Assembly: GCA_964533735.1 (NCBI GenBank)
Contig: CAZHMD010000001.1
Location: 434,001 to 498,000 of the forward strand
Direction: 5' to 3'
DNA: 64,000 bases
DNA from: UBA6107 sp964533735
Lineage (GTDB): Bacteria > Chloroflexota > Anaerolineae > Anaerolineales > Anaerolineaceae
Shown here: one piece after another, positions 24,695-34,484 of the stretch
Layout: the number at the start of each line of letters is the position of its first letter
How positions within the stretch are numbered: position 1 is the first letter of the stretch
Position numbers and translations under genes: made by a program
The notes under the pieces: model-generated
Told to the model about the DNA's origin: nothing
Databases searched by the model: none
What the model saw: only the letters and a program-made list of their open reading frames with translations

Positions 24695-27600
24695 CTATAC
24701 GACTGGTTCCGATTCTATTGGTTCTTCAAGCGTCTCATCGACAACAGGGGGTTCTACCACCGGGTTGAAACGCCCGTATACAAAGCCAGTGCCGGCTGGG
24801 ATCAACTTACCAATGATCACGTTCTCTTTGAGACCATACAGGGGGTCTTCAGTGGAGGCAATGGCTGCCCCAGCTAATACCTTGATGGTATGTTGGAAGG
24901 AAGACGCTGAGAGGAAGGAATCAGTGCTCAAGGAAGCTTTGGTAACACCGAGTAATACTTCCACAAAACGCCCTGGTTGCTTGCCTTCAGCGATCAAGCG
25001 CTCATTTTCAGCCTTTAGTTCCAGTCGGTCAACAACATCCATCGGAAGGTACTTTGAATCACCCGGTCTTAACACCTGGACTTTACCAACCATCTTGCGG
25101 ATGATAACTTCAAAGTGCTTGTCATTGATATTTTGACCTTGGGCGCGGTATACCTTTTGAACTTCTGTCATAATGTACAGTTGAGCGGCTTCGCGGCCCT
25201 TGATCTTCAAAATAGTATGCGGATTAATTGACCCTTCAGTTAGCGCTGCACCAGCTTCAACTTTTGCGCCGTCGGTGATGATAATACGAGAAGTGCTCGG
25301 AATTTCATAATCCTCGCTCTCCTTCTGCTCATACGCTACGCTTACCTTGCGGCCTTCAGTGCGGATTAGGCCAGCGTGTTGGGCAGTCATTTGGGCTTCT
25401 CCCAAATCCGCAATTACATCTCCAACAGACACAGTATCCTGTGCTTTAACTTTGATTTGCCATTCTTCTGGGATCTCATACTCGTCTGCAACCATCTCGG
25501 CGTGTTCCACGCGGATGATGCGTTGTTCACCTGAACGTTCACCCTGGAAGATCGTTGCATATCCAGAGATACCAGTGATAACGGCTTCGCCCTTGGGTTC
25601 GCGGCGGGCTTCAAACAACTCTTCAACCCTGGGCAGACCAGTTGTAATGTCACCGCTAACGGCAACACCACCCATATGGAAAGTACGCAGTGTGAGCTGT
25701 GTGCCTGGCTCGCCAATGGACTGAGCCGCGACCACACCGACTGCTGAGCCCAACTCCACCAGTTTTCCTCGTCCCAGGTCCATGCCGTAGCAATGGGCAC
25801 AAATACCATGGATAAGGGAGCATGTTAATGGAGAGCGTACAAAGACCTTATCAACGCCAGCGTTCAGGATTTTCCGGATCAGGTCGTGATCCATGATGAC
25901 GCCTCGTTCAGCCAAAATCTCACCCGTTTTAGGATCGACTACCCGGCTTTGAACGGTTCGCCCAAACAAGCGCTCACTAATTTTCTGACCAGCAATATCA
26001 TCTTCTTTACGCATCCAGATACCGTCTTCGGTACCGCAATCCGTTTCATTGATGATAATGTCTTGGGCAATGTCCACGAGGCGGCGGGTAAGGTAACCTG
26101 CATCAGCAGTACGTAAGGCAGTATCTGCCAAACCTTTACGCGCTCCATGCGTGGATATGAAGTATTCCAATGCGGTCAACCCTTCGCGGAAGTTGGAGGT
26201 GATCGGCAGGCGGATGATACGACCAGCAGGATCTGCCATCAAACCGCGCATACCAGCCAGCTGGGTGATCGGTCCGAAACCGCCTTTGGTAGCGCCTGAA
26301 CTCGCCATAATGGCAAGGTTCCCATTTGGATCCATGTGATTCTTGACGGCTTCACCAACTTTTTTGGTGGTTTCCTGCCAGAGATTGATTACTTTTTCGT
26401 TTCGCTCAAGATCAGTTGAAAAACCATATTGGACGTAGTAATTCAGTTTATCTACTTCCGCATAAGCGTCTTTGAGAATTTGAACTTTTTCTGTCGGTAC
26501 TGTGATGTCAGCAACGGCGATCGTCGTGCCAGATTTCATTGCGTAAGCAAACCCGATGTCCTTGATGGCATCTGCCACTTCAGTTGTAACCGTTTCACCG
26601 CAGATATCATAAACATCCGCGATCAGGTTTTTTACAGCGGTTTTTTCTAGCACGCGGTTATTAAACTGAACTTCTGGAGGCAGGATGCGGTTGAACAGTG
26701 CGCGTCCCACCGTGGTATTGATCATTTGCTGTTTGGATTCAGCCATACGTTCATGCTTGTCATTGAACCAGGTATGCATCCGCAGGGAAATATCCGTATG
26801 AAGTTCTACCTGACCCAGTTCATAAGCCAGTTCAACTTCATCGATATCTGCAAAAACGCGTCCGTCACCTTTATGTGCGCGGTTGTCTTCCATCGTCAGG
26901 TAATACACGCCGAGAACCATGTCTTTTGATGGGCTGATGATTGGTTCGCCATCAGCAGGTTTAAGCAGGTTCTTTGAGGAAAGCATCAATGTGCGTGCTT
27001 CTCTGACAGCCTTTTCCGAGAGGGGAACATGCACAGCCATTTGGTCACCGTCAAAGTCAGCGTTGAACGCTGTGGTTACCAAAGGGTGCAATTGAATGGC
27101 GCTGCCCTCGATGAGTACCGGTTCAAATGCCTGGATACCCAATCGGTGAAGCGTTGGAGCACGGTTCAATAACACCGGGCGTTCTTTAATGACTTCCTCA
27201 AGCACTTCATACACTTCCGGTTTTTGTCGTTCAATCAAACGCCGGGCACCTTTAACGTTAGTGGTGTAACTGCGCTTATTGAGGCGGGAAATGACGAATG
27301 GTCGGAACAATTCCAGCGCCATCGATTTAGGCAGACCACACTGGTATAGTTTCAATTGTGGTCCTACAACAATTACAGAACGACCAGAGTAATCCACGCG
27401 TTTACCCAAAAGGTTGCGGCGGAAACGACCCTTCTTACCCTTGAGCATGTCGCTCAACGATTTCAGCTCACGCCGGCCGCGCCTTGATAGCGCTTTACCG
27501 CGTTGAGAGTTATCAATCAATGAATCTACCGCTTCCTGCAGCATACGTTTTTCATTACGAACGATCACATCAGGCGCGCCCAACTCTAGCAACCTTTTTA

Positions 27601-28936
27601 AGCGGTTGTTGCGGTTGATTACACGCCGGTACAAATCATTCATATCAGAGGTGGCAAAACGTCCGCCATCCAATGGAACCATCGGGCGCAGGTCGGGTGG
27701 GATCACCGGGAGGACAGTTAGGATCATCCATTCCGGTCTATTGCCTGATCTGCGGAAGGATTCAACAACCTTCAATCGGGTCGTCGCCTTCTTCCGTTTT
27801 TGTTTGCTCTTGGAGGTCTTAACTTCAACCCACAGGTCTTCTGATAATTTGTCCAGATCCAACCGACGCAGGATGTCGTAAAATGCTTCAGCGCCCATAT
27901 CAGCGCGGAAAACCTGCCCCCACTTGGACTTTAATTCACGGTATTTTGTCTCGGTCAAAAAGGCAAAAGGATGCAGTTCCTGCAATTCATCACGCAGGTG
28001 GGCATTCTGATCTTGTGAAACCGCAGATTGGTCATCGAGCTCATTGCGGAGAGATTCCATCATCTCATCTGCTTCCGCCTTGATCTGTTCAATGCTCATC
28101 TTGATCTGCTCGAGATCTCGTTTTTGCTCATTCTTAAAGCTGGTTTCAATTTCCTCAAGGGATTCTTTTACCGCTTTTTGGATGGTGGAGATATGCTTTG
28201 ATGTGACAGTGTCACCTGCTTCTGCCACCACCAAACCGGCTGATTCAAATACCACTTTCTTTTTCAGGACAGATCCGTTTTTCTCAGTCAGCATTCGTTC
28301 CAGGGATTGACCTTCCTGGATGACAGGTTCCAATTTTGAGGTAATTTGCTCATCGGTTCTGGATTCGATGTCAGTTCTGCGCTGATTTAATTCGGAGATT
28401 TTCTTATCGCGTACTGATTTCACATCAAGGATGCGAGCGTTGATCTCTCCAGCTTGCGCTCTTTCAGAGTTATTAATCTCATCTTCAAGTCGTCGCAGCG
28501 CTTTTTGGCGGGCATCTTCGTCGACATAGGTAACAATGTACTGCGCAAAATATAGTACGCGGTCAAGGTTTCGGCGGGTGATGTCGAGTAATAGTCCTAA
28601 ATATGAAGGCGTCCGCCGCGTATACCAGATGTGTGCAACTGGCGTCGCCAGGTCAATGTGACCCATACGCTCGCGTCTTACCAGAGATCGGGTTACTTCA
28701 ACCCCACATTTATCGCAGATGATACCCTTGTATCGCGGGTTTTTATACTTTCCGCAATAGCACTGGTAATCGCGAGAAGGACCAAAAATAGCTTCGCAAA
28801 ATAATCCATCCTTTTCAGGGCGGAGTCGGCGATAATTGATGGTCTCAGGTTTTAAGACTTCGCCATAGGACCAACTTCTAATTGTTTCTGGTGATGCGAG
28901 ATTGATTCGGAGAGCTACTAAACTTTTTGTTTCCAC
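24695..28936 (-). CDS. rpoC: DNA-directed RNA polymerase subunit beta'
   Basis: A 1,413-residue beta' subunit. The N-terminal zinc site is C59, C61, C74, C77 (YQCYCGKY, CDKCGVE). The active-site magnesium motif NADFDGDQMA is at 625-633, and NLLGKRVDYSGRSVIVVGP at about 508-526 is typical. Residues about 140-330 are a long charged, largely coiled-coil insertion with an internal hairpin-like piece (GLVVAEAGDTVTS), so the protein is longer than standard beta'. The start is GTG 28936 with AGGAGG seven bases upstream. Unusually, no rpoB is adjacent: the upstream gene is a sensor kinase, and rpoC has its own promoter (29049-29075) and a leader with a hairpin. Confidence 0.97.
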   Translation of the reverse strand: METKSLVALRINLASPETIRSWSYGEVLKPETINYRRLRPEKDGLFCEAIFGPSRDYQCYCGKYKNPRYKGIICDKCGVEVTRSLVRRERMGHIDLATPVAHIWYTRRTPSYLGLLLDITRRNLDRVLYFAQYIVTYVDEDARQKALRRLEDEINNSERAQAGEINARILDVKSVRDKKISELNQRRTDIESRTDEQITSKLEPVIQEGQSLERMLTEKNGSVLKKKVVFESAGLVVAEAGDTVTSKHISTIQKAVKESLEEIETSFKNEQKRDLEQIKMSIEQIKAEADEMMESLRNELDDQSAVSQDQNAHLRDELQELHPFAFLTETKYRELKSKWGQVFRADMGAEAFYDILRRLDLDKLSEDLWVEVKTSKSKQKRKKATTRLKVVESFRRSGNRPEWMILTVLPVIPPDLRPMVPLDGGRFATSDMNDLYRRVINRNNRLKRLLELGAPDVIVRNEKRMLQEAVDSLIDNSQRGKALSRRGRRELKSLSDMLKGKKGRFRRNLLGKRVDYSGRSVIVVGPQLKLYQCGLPKSMALELFRPFVISRLNKRSYTTNVKGARRLIERQKPEVYEVLEEVIKERPVLLNRAPTLHRLGIQAFEPVLIEGSAIQLHPLVTTAFNADFDGDQMAVHVPLSEKAVREARTLMLSSKNLLKPADGEPIISPSKDMVLGVYYLTMEDNRAHKGDGRVFADIDEVELAYELGQVELHTDISLRMHTWFNDKHERMAESKQQMINTTVGRALFNRILPPEVQFNNRVLEKTAVKNLIADVYDICGETVTTEVADAIKDIGFAYAMKSGTTIAVADITVPTEKVQILKDAYAEVDKLNYYVQYGFSTDLERNEKVINLWQETTKKVGEAVKNHMDPNGNLAIMASSGATKGGFGPITQLAGMRGLMADPAGRIIRLPITSNFREGLTALEYFISTHGARKGLADTALRTADAGYLTRRLVDIAQDIIINETDCGTEDGIWMRKEDDIAGQKISERLFGRTVQSRVVDPKTGEILAERGVIMDHDLIRKILNAGVDKVFVRSPLTCSLIHGICAHCYGMDLGRGKLVELGSAVGVVAAQSIGEPGTQLTLRTFHMGGVAVSGDITTGLPRVEELFEARREPKGEAVITGISGYATIFQGERSGEQRIIRVEHAEMVADEYEIPEEWQIKVKAQDTVSVGDVIADLGEAQMTAQHAGLIRTEGRKVSVAYEQKESEDYEIPSTSRIIITDGAKVEAGAALTEGSINPHTILKIKGREAAQLYIMTEVQKVYRAQGQNINDKHFEVIIRKMVGKVQVLRPGDSKYLPMDVVDRLELKAENERLIAEGKQPGRFVEVLLGVTKASLSTDSFLSASSFQHTIKVLAGAAIASTEDPLYGLKENVIIGKLIPAGTGFVYGRFNPVVEPPVVDETLEEPIESEPVV

Positions 28937-28981
28937 TAATCTGCCTCCTGAATGGGTACCCTGATGCTGTTAAACGAATAT

Positions 28982-29004
28982 CAGCGCACAATGATCTTGC
29001 GCTG
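28982..29004 (-). promoter_or_regulatory. Stem-loop in the rpoC 5' leader
   Basis: CAGCGCA and TGCGCTG form a 7-bp perfect stem around a nine-base loop, inside the roughly 105-base leader between the rpoC promoter and its start. There is no T tract, so it is not a terminator. It may affect message stability or translation. Confidence 0.45.
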
Positions 29005-29048
29005 GTCAATTAACGGGAGTGAAGTCCTTAAATTTCATGCAACCCGAA

Positions 29049-29075
29049 ATTATACCACGTTTTTCAGTTTTGCAA
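29049..29075 (-). promoter_or_regulatory. Promoter of rpoC (extended -10)
   Basis: On the minus strand, TGGTATAAT gives a consensus -10 (29049-29054) with a TGn extension. TTGCAA (29070-29075) is a possible -35 at a short 15-base spacing, and TTGCTT four bases further upstream is another. Transcription would start near 29042. Confidence 0.6.
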
Positions 29076-29089
29076 GCAATTTGATAAAG

Positions 29090-32000
29090 TTACTCTGTTT
29101 TATCCTGTCGAAGAGGAATTTCCAGGAAAAATGTACTTCCCTTTCCCAGAACGCTTTTCACCCATGTTCTTCCCCCATGTCTTTCTGCAATTGATTTTAC
29201 AATTGTTAGACCCAGTCCTCCGCCCCGAAGACCCGCATCCTGGTTTCGTCCTGTTCCGCTTCCCCGTTCAAATATCTTGGGAATATCGAGTGGAGCAATT
29301 CCCGGTCCCTGGTCCTGTACTTCAAAGATCACTCTGTCTTCCAGGGTTTGTAAGCGTAGAAAAACCTGCCCATTTACTGGAGAGAACTTGATTGCATTTT
29401 CGATCAGGTTATATAACGCTTGCTGTAGCAGCGCTTTGTCAGCTTCGATCTGGATCTCTTGTGCCCAGGTAAGTTCGCGCATTACCTGAACTTTGCGTTG
29501 CGCTGCCTGCGGCTGCAGCAATCGGATGACATGGTCGAAAAGGTCAGTCGGTGCAACTGTTTCTGGTTGCAGATTCACGCCGGATTCAATTCTTCCAATG
29601 TCAAGTAGTTTTTCAACCATCTGGTCTAATCCTTCAAGACCATCCGAGATCTTTTCGGCATATTCTTTTTGCTGTTGGGTTAGATCCCCGACCATTTGTA
29701 TCATCGTCGCGTAGCCCCGGAGAATTCCCATTGGTGCGCGTAAATCATGGCTGATTGTGGCAATGAAGTCGGATTTCAATTTCTCCATTTCACGTAACTC
29801 GGTCACATCTCTTAGGACACAAACCTTGCCAATCATCTCATTGTCTACTTCTACAGCGGAGATAGACAGTTCATACGTGTTTCCGTTTTCCAGCCTTAGT
29901 TCTTGTTTGAATTTCTTTCCTGCCTCAAAGGATTTTACCTTTTCGAGAAGCGTGTTTGAAAGTATGTAAGACTCCCCGGGAGTCCCCTCTTTACTGCCTT
30001 CAACCAGTCCATCAACCATTCGGGCGGCATGGTTGGCTATAATGAGAGAGTCCTCATCATCAACCACAAGAACTGATTCCGGTGTCGAGGCAAGAACAGA
30101 TTCCAGCCGTTGTTTGCCAACTTCCGCCTTTAGATACAATCCGGCATTGGATACGGCAATCGCAGTTTGCCCCGCAATCGTGTTAAGGAATCGGATTTCT
30201 TCGTCTTGGAAGCGGTGAGATTGATCGTACGCAATCCATAAAAGTCCAAAAAGGATATCGCCATCGCGAATAGACCAGCCTGCCAGTGCAGTTGGGATGG
30301 GTGCTCCTTTTTCAGGTACAAGGCGTTTGATGCGTGCTTTTGATGGGATAACCACAATAGGTTCTTCTTTTACCTGTTCAAGAATGATTTTGTCCATATC
30401 TTTATAGACTTCACCGGAAGAACCCGCACTGAATGCCAGTAGCTCCTGGTTCACACCCGCCAGTGTCTCTCCTAACAATACCAGCCTGGCAGAATCCGCT
30501 CCGTGAGCCACACATGCGTTTAACAGATGCTGAGCGATCTTCTCCAATCCAAAATTTGTCGCAATTCCCTGGCTGACCTCTAACAGAGTATCCAGTTCAT
30601 CCAGTCGTTTTTTCAGGCTTAACCTCATCTGTTCAAAAGCCGAACCTAACCTTCCGACTTCATCGACACCATGAACGATGATCTGGTTATCCAGTCCGCC
30701 CTTGGAAATTTCGTCGGCTTTTAACGCCAGCGACGAAAGCGAAGCGGTCAGGCTTCCAACCATGAACCGCACAAGAAAATAAGCGGCCAGGGAAATTAAC
30801 AATGAAATTGCCAATAATGGAATCGCGGTCTTAAGCGCCAGATCCTGCGCATAACTCGCCGGCAATGACAGGACCACCTTCCAATCCCTTTTCTCTGTCA
30901 TCGCTGCGTAGGATAACGAGCGTGTGCCATTTGTGCCGGTATCATCGAAAAACTCTGAGACTTCCGGTACATTCCCCTGGTATTCAGTAAATACCAATGC
31001 CGGGTTTGTGCTGTAAAGAATCCGGTTTTCGAGATCGAGGATTACGCCGGTACCGCCGTCTGTCGTGATTTCATCCAACGCTTGTATGGCTGGTTGAGAA
31101 AATAGGCTGAGCGCCAGGTTTGACCTTGCAACGATCACTCCCTTGGGTAATCCGTATTCATCAGGGATTGCTGCAATATAAACAACATAAGCCGAAGTCT
31201 CTCCAGTTTCTGGCGCAATCAGGTAGTTTTGCACCAGTACGCCATTGAGAGCTAATTGAATCCCTGCCAACTCTTCTGCACTCAATTGAAGGGGTGTCTT
31301 GGTATCAAGCGGGTAACCAGTGATCGGCACTCCCGTCAGGTCAAACAGGAATAGTTGCGAAAAGAAAGGAACACTTCTGAGTTTGAGTTTGAGGAAGTCC
31401 CTTGCCAGCGTTGTATCCTCCAGTGGGATTTTGCCAGCGACAATGTCCAGGATTAATCCCTGCCCGGTATCAATCACGGATGGGATGTTATCAGCAGCAA
31501 TGCGGGCAGTACTTTCAAGTCGGCTTTGCATCATCTCCCGTGCTGCTTTTCCAGCCACTATCCAGTCGGCAATCGCCAGTGTCAATAAAAGTGCCAGCAC
31601 CAGAGGCAGAGAAATATACGCCACCCGGTCCTGCAAACCGGTCTCATAGGGTGAAGGGATGAAAGTTTTCATCTGCACCCAGTTTTTTGTCTTTGTCACC
31701 ATGAAGATTTCGCACACCAGGCCAGCTACCAGCAGTTGCACCACATTGGAGAACATGTTGACCCAGGACTGCGTGAAGGAGAAGTCCAGCCTGGCTGCCA
31801 ATGACCCATTGGTACTGAAGAAGCTGCTCAAAAGGAACAGGGGTGTAGTAATCACAGCAACGCCAACGCTGGCACCAAAAGGTGTCCGTAAGAATGCGAA
31901 TAACCTGGAGCGGTAATTTTGCCTTAAAACCAGGGCAAGCACCATTGCCACGATGGCAAACTCCAAAGGGGTAAAAACATTGTGAGTGCCCCAGACCGCG

Positions 32001-32362
32001 GTTAGAATTCCGGAAAGGAACGCGATTAACACGGTCGGCCATACCCCCAGGAATCCCGCAGCGAGCAACCAAGGAATGCCGATGAGCACCTGTATGATTG
32101 GTGATGCGTTTTCTCTTGGGACGTTGGGTAACGGAATGGATTTAAAACTGGTTAGGTAGATGACAAACCCAACCGCTGCCACAAGTGAAGCAAAGAGCAA
32201 TATCCCGAATGTTAGCCAATAACCTTTTCTTTTTTCGATTACTAGGTTTTTTCGCAACCCCCAAAAGACCAATGCTGCCAACACAAACCAGCCTATCCAT
32301 CCAATGAGATGGTAAGGCAGGTCAATGTAAGGGTTATTTTCGAATAATGTGGCAGCAATCAT
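29090..32362 (-). CDS. Hybrid-architecture sensor histidine kinase (7TM, Cache-like, HAMP, GAF, PAS, HisKA, HATPase)
   Basis: A 1,090-residue membrane kinase. About seven TM segments fill residues 1-230. An eighth (about 260-285) leads to an extracellular Cache-like sensor (about 290-510), then a TM segment and a HAMP domain (about 535-590, ending DEVGRLGSAFEQMR). GAF (about 600-740) and PAS (about 755-850) follow. The phosphoacceptor is in FIATISHDLRAPMGILRGYA, and the ATPase domain shows LIENAIKFSP, DQGPGIA and GGGLGLTIVKSI. No receiver domain or response-regulator gene is adjacent, so the partner is elsewhere. AGGA lies eight bases before the ATG. The two sensory regions suggest sensing of both an envelope or ligand signal and a cytosolic one. 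Confidence 0.92.
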   Translation of the reverse strand: MIAATLFENNPYIDLPYHLIGWIGWFVLAALVFWGLRKNLVIEKRKGYWLTFGILLFASLVAAVGFVIYLTSFKSIPLPNVPRENASPIIQVLIGIPWLLAAGFLGVWPTVLIAFLSGILTAVWGTHNVFTPLEFAIVAMVLALVLRQNYRSRLFAFLRTPFGASVGVAVITTPLFLLSSFFSTNGSLAARLDFSFTQSWVNMFSNVVQLLVAGLVCEIFMVTKTKNWVQMKTFIPSPYETGLQDRVAYISLPLVLALLLTLAIADWIVAGKAAREMMQSRLESTARIAADNIPSVIDTGQGLILDIVAGKIPLEDTTLARDFLKLKLRSVPFFSQLFLFDLTGVPITGYPLDTKTPLQLSAEELAGIQLALNGVLVQNYLIAPETGETSAYVVYIAAIPDEYGLPKGVIVARSNLALSLFSQPAIQALDEITTDGGTGVILDLENRILYSTNPALVFTEYQGNVPEVSEFFDDTGTNGTRSLSYAAMTEKRDWKVVLSLPASYAQDLALKTAIPLLAISLLISLAAYFLVRFMVGSLTASLSSLALKADEISKGGLDNQIIVHGVDEVGRLGSAFEQMRLSLKKRLDELDTLLEVSQGIATNFGLEKIAQHLLNACVAHGADSARLVLLGETLAGVNQELLAFSAGSSGEVYKDMDKIILEQVKEEPIVVIPSKARIKRLVPEKGAPIPTALAGWSIRDGDILFGLLWIAYDQSHRFQDEEIRFLNTIAGQTAIAVSNAGLYLKAEVGKQRLESVLASTPESVLVVDDEDSLIIANHAARMVDGLVEGSKEGTPGESYILSNTLLEKVKSFEAGKKFKQELRLENGNTYELSISAVEVDNEMIGKVCVLRDVTELREMEKLKSDFIATISHDLRAPMGILRGYATMIQMVGDLTQQQKEYAEKISDGLEGLDQMVEKLLDIGRIESGVNLQPETVAPTDLFDHVIRLLQPQAAQRKVQVMRELTWAQEIQIEADKALLQQALYNLIENAIKFSPVNGQVFLRLQTLEDRVIFEVQDQGPGIAPLDIPKIFERGSGTGRNQDAGLRGGGLGLTIVKSIAERHGGRTWVKSVLGKGSTFFLEIPLRQDKTE

Positions 32363-32377
32363 TGGTTATTCCTAAAT

Positions 32378-33709
32378 TCACATTGGCATATCAGCGGCTT
32401 TGTTGTACTGATCCCATGCTGCCTTGTATAACAATGCGCTCTTTTTCTTTACCTTGTGTTGCTTGATTTTTCCAACCCAATTCGATTCCACTGTATCAGA
32501 TTTATTATAGCAATCAAGTGAGATTCGTGCCCGTTCTGGTTGGCTCTTCTTTCCCATCTGCCGCACCAATTCAAGAAATCCCTGCTCCAATTCTTTTTGC
32601 TCAGCCAGGATCAATTTAATGCGTTCCGGGTAATCAACCAGGATGGACCTGTGGACTTCCTCGTGTTTCCAAAACATTGAATCCTTTGAATATGTGCCAT
32701 TGGGGGGCTTGCCAAAGTCAGGAACCCCGCTGTCAATCCAGATTGGTTTAAAAATGGAGGTACACGGCGCTGCTGTGGCGGTTACCCAATGGGTTTTCAA
32801 TTCTTGCGTCATATGGGTCACCAGTGATCCGGTTGTCTGGCTCAGGCGCACCGGTCCCCAACCTGAGTGCATGCAAACATCAGCACCGATAATGCCGCGA
32901 TCAGGCCGCCATTCACTTGTGCGGCCGACAGAATGGGTTCGTAAGAGGTCCATCATCAATTCTGGCGTGATCTCGCCTTTTCTGGATTGTAAATTTTTGG
33001 TGGTGCAAACCTGGCGGTTTTTCGCGTCACTGAAACGTGTATAGAGTGGATCCGAATAGCAGCGTGCAAAATCAAAATCAGCTTCGCTCTTGCACCAGCC
33101 TTTATTGATCGCAGTGGATACGAGGTTTCTGGATGCTTTATCCCAATGGTTGCCAATAGTGATGCCGTTTGAAATTGAACGGACATCCTGCACTTTTTCA
33201 GCTGCCCACTCTTTTCCAGCTGTTTCCAGCACCCAGGCTTCCTGCTGATCACAGATCAGAAAACTATTGTGGTAGTACATCAGGTGCGCAAATCCGCAGT
33301 TTCCGCTTTGCCCATAGATTTCCAACAAATCAGTAATTGTTGTCAGGGCTTTCTCAGCTGTTTGGGTACGCTCCAGTGCCAGCCGTAGAAAATCCATGCC
33401 GATCAATCCTGGTCCTTTGCCGTACGGTATCCGTGTGAAGAGGGCTTCGTTTCCAATAGTCACGCCATATTCGTTTGATCCCATTTCTGCACCCCAGATC
33501 CAAAAAGGTTTACACAGCAAAACCTTGTATGTCTCCGTCACTTGAGGAATCTCAATATAAGTGCATTTCACAGTGCTTCCGGGTGTGTGTTTTTGACCGG
33601 GAATCATGATCACTTCGTGGGCTTCATTCGGGTCGCGATCGGAATTTTTGGCAAACAGAACGCTGCCGTCTTTGGTTGAATTGGCCAGTGCTACAATCGT
33701 GTCGCACAT
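32378..33709 (-). CDS. Secernin/peptidase C69-family N-terminal nucleophile hydrolase
   Basis: A 443-residue protein opening MCDTIVALANSTKDGSVLFA. In the C69 dipeptidase/secernin family the second residue, Cys, becomes the N-terminal nucleophile after removal of Met. The start at 33709 is chosen for that reason and because GGAGGG lies four bases upstream; a TTG four codons earlier would bury the Cys. Further marks are FAKNSDRDPNEA, GAEMGSNEYGVTIGNEA and GNCGFAHLMYYHNSFL. Family members act as dipeptidases or amidases; the substrate here is unknown. There is no signal peptide, so it is probably cytosolic. It precedes the sensor kinase by 15 bases and may be cotranscribed with it. Confidence 0.85.
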   Translation of the reverse strand: MCDTIVALANSTKDGSVLFAKNSDRDPNEAHEVIMIPGQKHTPGSTVKCTYIEIPQVTETYKVLLCKPFWIWGAEMGSNEYGVTIGNEALFTRIPYGKGPGLIGMDFLRLALERTQTAEKALTTITDLLEIYGQSGNCGFAHLMYYHNSFLICDQQEAWVLETAGKEWAAEKVQDVRSISNGITIGNHWDKASRNLVSTAINKGWCKSEADFDFARCYSDPLYTRFSDAKNRQVCTTKNLQSRKGEITPELMMDLLRTHSVGRTSEWRPDRGIIGADVCMHSGWGPVRLSQTTGSLVTHMTQELKTHWVTATAAPCTSIFKPIWIDSGVPDFGKPPNGTYSKDSMFWKHEEVHRSILVDYPERIKLILAEQKELEQGFLELVRQMGKKSQPERARISLDCYNKSDTVESNWVGKIKQHKVKKKSALLYKAAWDQYNKAADMPM

Positions 33710-33789
33710 ACCGCCCTCCAATGGTGATACTTGATGTCATCTTCAAGCAAATTGAGAATTCCATGATCTATTATCCAACTTTTTTACGA

Positions 33790-34467
33790 TTAATGGGTCA
33801 GGTAAGTCATCGCTTCATCAACGACCTGCTCAATGGTCTTTTTATCTGAATTGATGATAAAAGCATCGTCTGCAATCCTCAAAGGGGCAACGATCCTGGA
33901 TGAATCGATCTCATCCCGAGTTCGAATAGACGCAAGTATCTCCTCATAAGTCGTTTTTCCTCCCCTGCAATGAGTTTCCTTGAATCTCCTTTGTGCCCGT
34001 TCTTCAGGGCTGGCATCCAGGTATATTTTTTTTGTCGCGTCAGGGAAAACCACTGTTCCGATATCCCTCCCCACCATAACGATGTCTCCACGAGAGCCAA
34101 TTCGCCGTTGCTGGTCAGTTAACGCTGTCCTTACATCTTTATAGGCAGATACCTTGGATACATTCCTGTCCACCATTGGTGTGCGAATTTCCCAGGTCAC
34201 ATCTCTGTCGTCCACCAGTACATCCATCCGCCGTCCATCCTTTATGGAAGGATTTTGGACATCAATACGAATTTCTGCGGCAAGATTTGAAACCAGTTTC
34301 TCGTCATCGACATTACCAAACTTCTCCAACGCCACCAGCGTTGCAGCGCGATACATCACACCCGTGTCAAAATAAAAGTATCCCAGTTTTTGAGCCAGGA
34401 TCTCAGCCAGGGTGGATTTTCCGGATGCAGCAGGGCCGTCAATGGCGATCAGGTTTTTTGGTGTCAT
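33790..34467 (-). CDS. cmk: Cytidylate kinase
   Basis: A 225-residue CMP/dCMP kinase. Walker A IAIDGPAASGKSTLAE is at about residues 7-22. FDTGVMYRAAT, RTPMVDRNVSKVSAYKDVR, MVGRDIGTVVFPDA and LDASPEERAQRR are the standard family motifs. It phosphorylates CMP and dCMP with ATP in pyrimidine salvage and DNA precursor supply. The start at 34467 (ATG) is taken because AAGGA lies six bases upstream; GTG one codon earlier is possible. It follows the GT39-like gene by 17 bases on the same strand. Confidence 0.95.
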   Translation of the reverse strand: MTPKNLIAIDGPAASGKSTLAEILAQKLGYFYFDTGVMYRAATLVALEKFGNVDDEKLVSNLAAEIRIDVQNPSIKDGRRMDVLVDDRDVTWEIRTPMVDRNVSKVSAYKDVRTALTDQQRRIGSRGDIVMVGRDIGTVVFPDATKKIYLDASPEERAQRRFKETHCRGGKTTYEEILASIRTRDEIDSSRIVAPLRIADDAFIINSDKKTIEQVVDEAMTYLTH

Positions 34468-34484
34468 CACTTGTCCTTAAGTTT

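Noticed and set aside
31644..32072. A 142-codon minus-strand frame within the sensor kinase gene.
   Set aside because: It overlaps the conserved kinase N-terminal region in another frame and has no motif or ribosome site.
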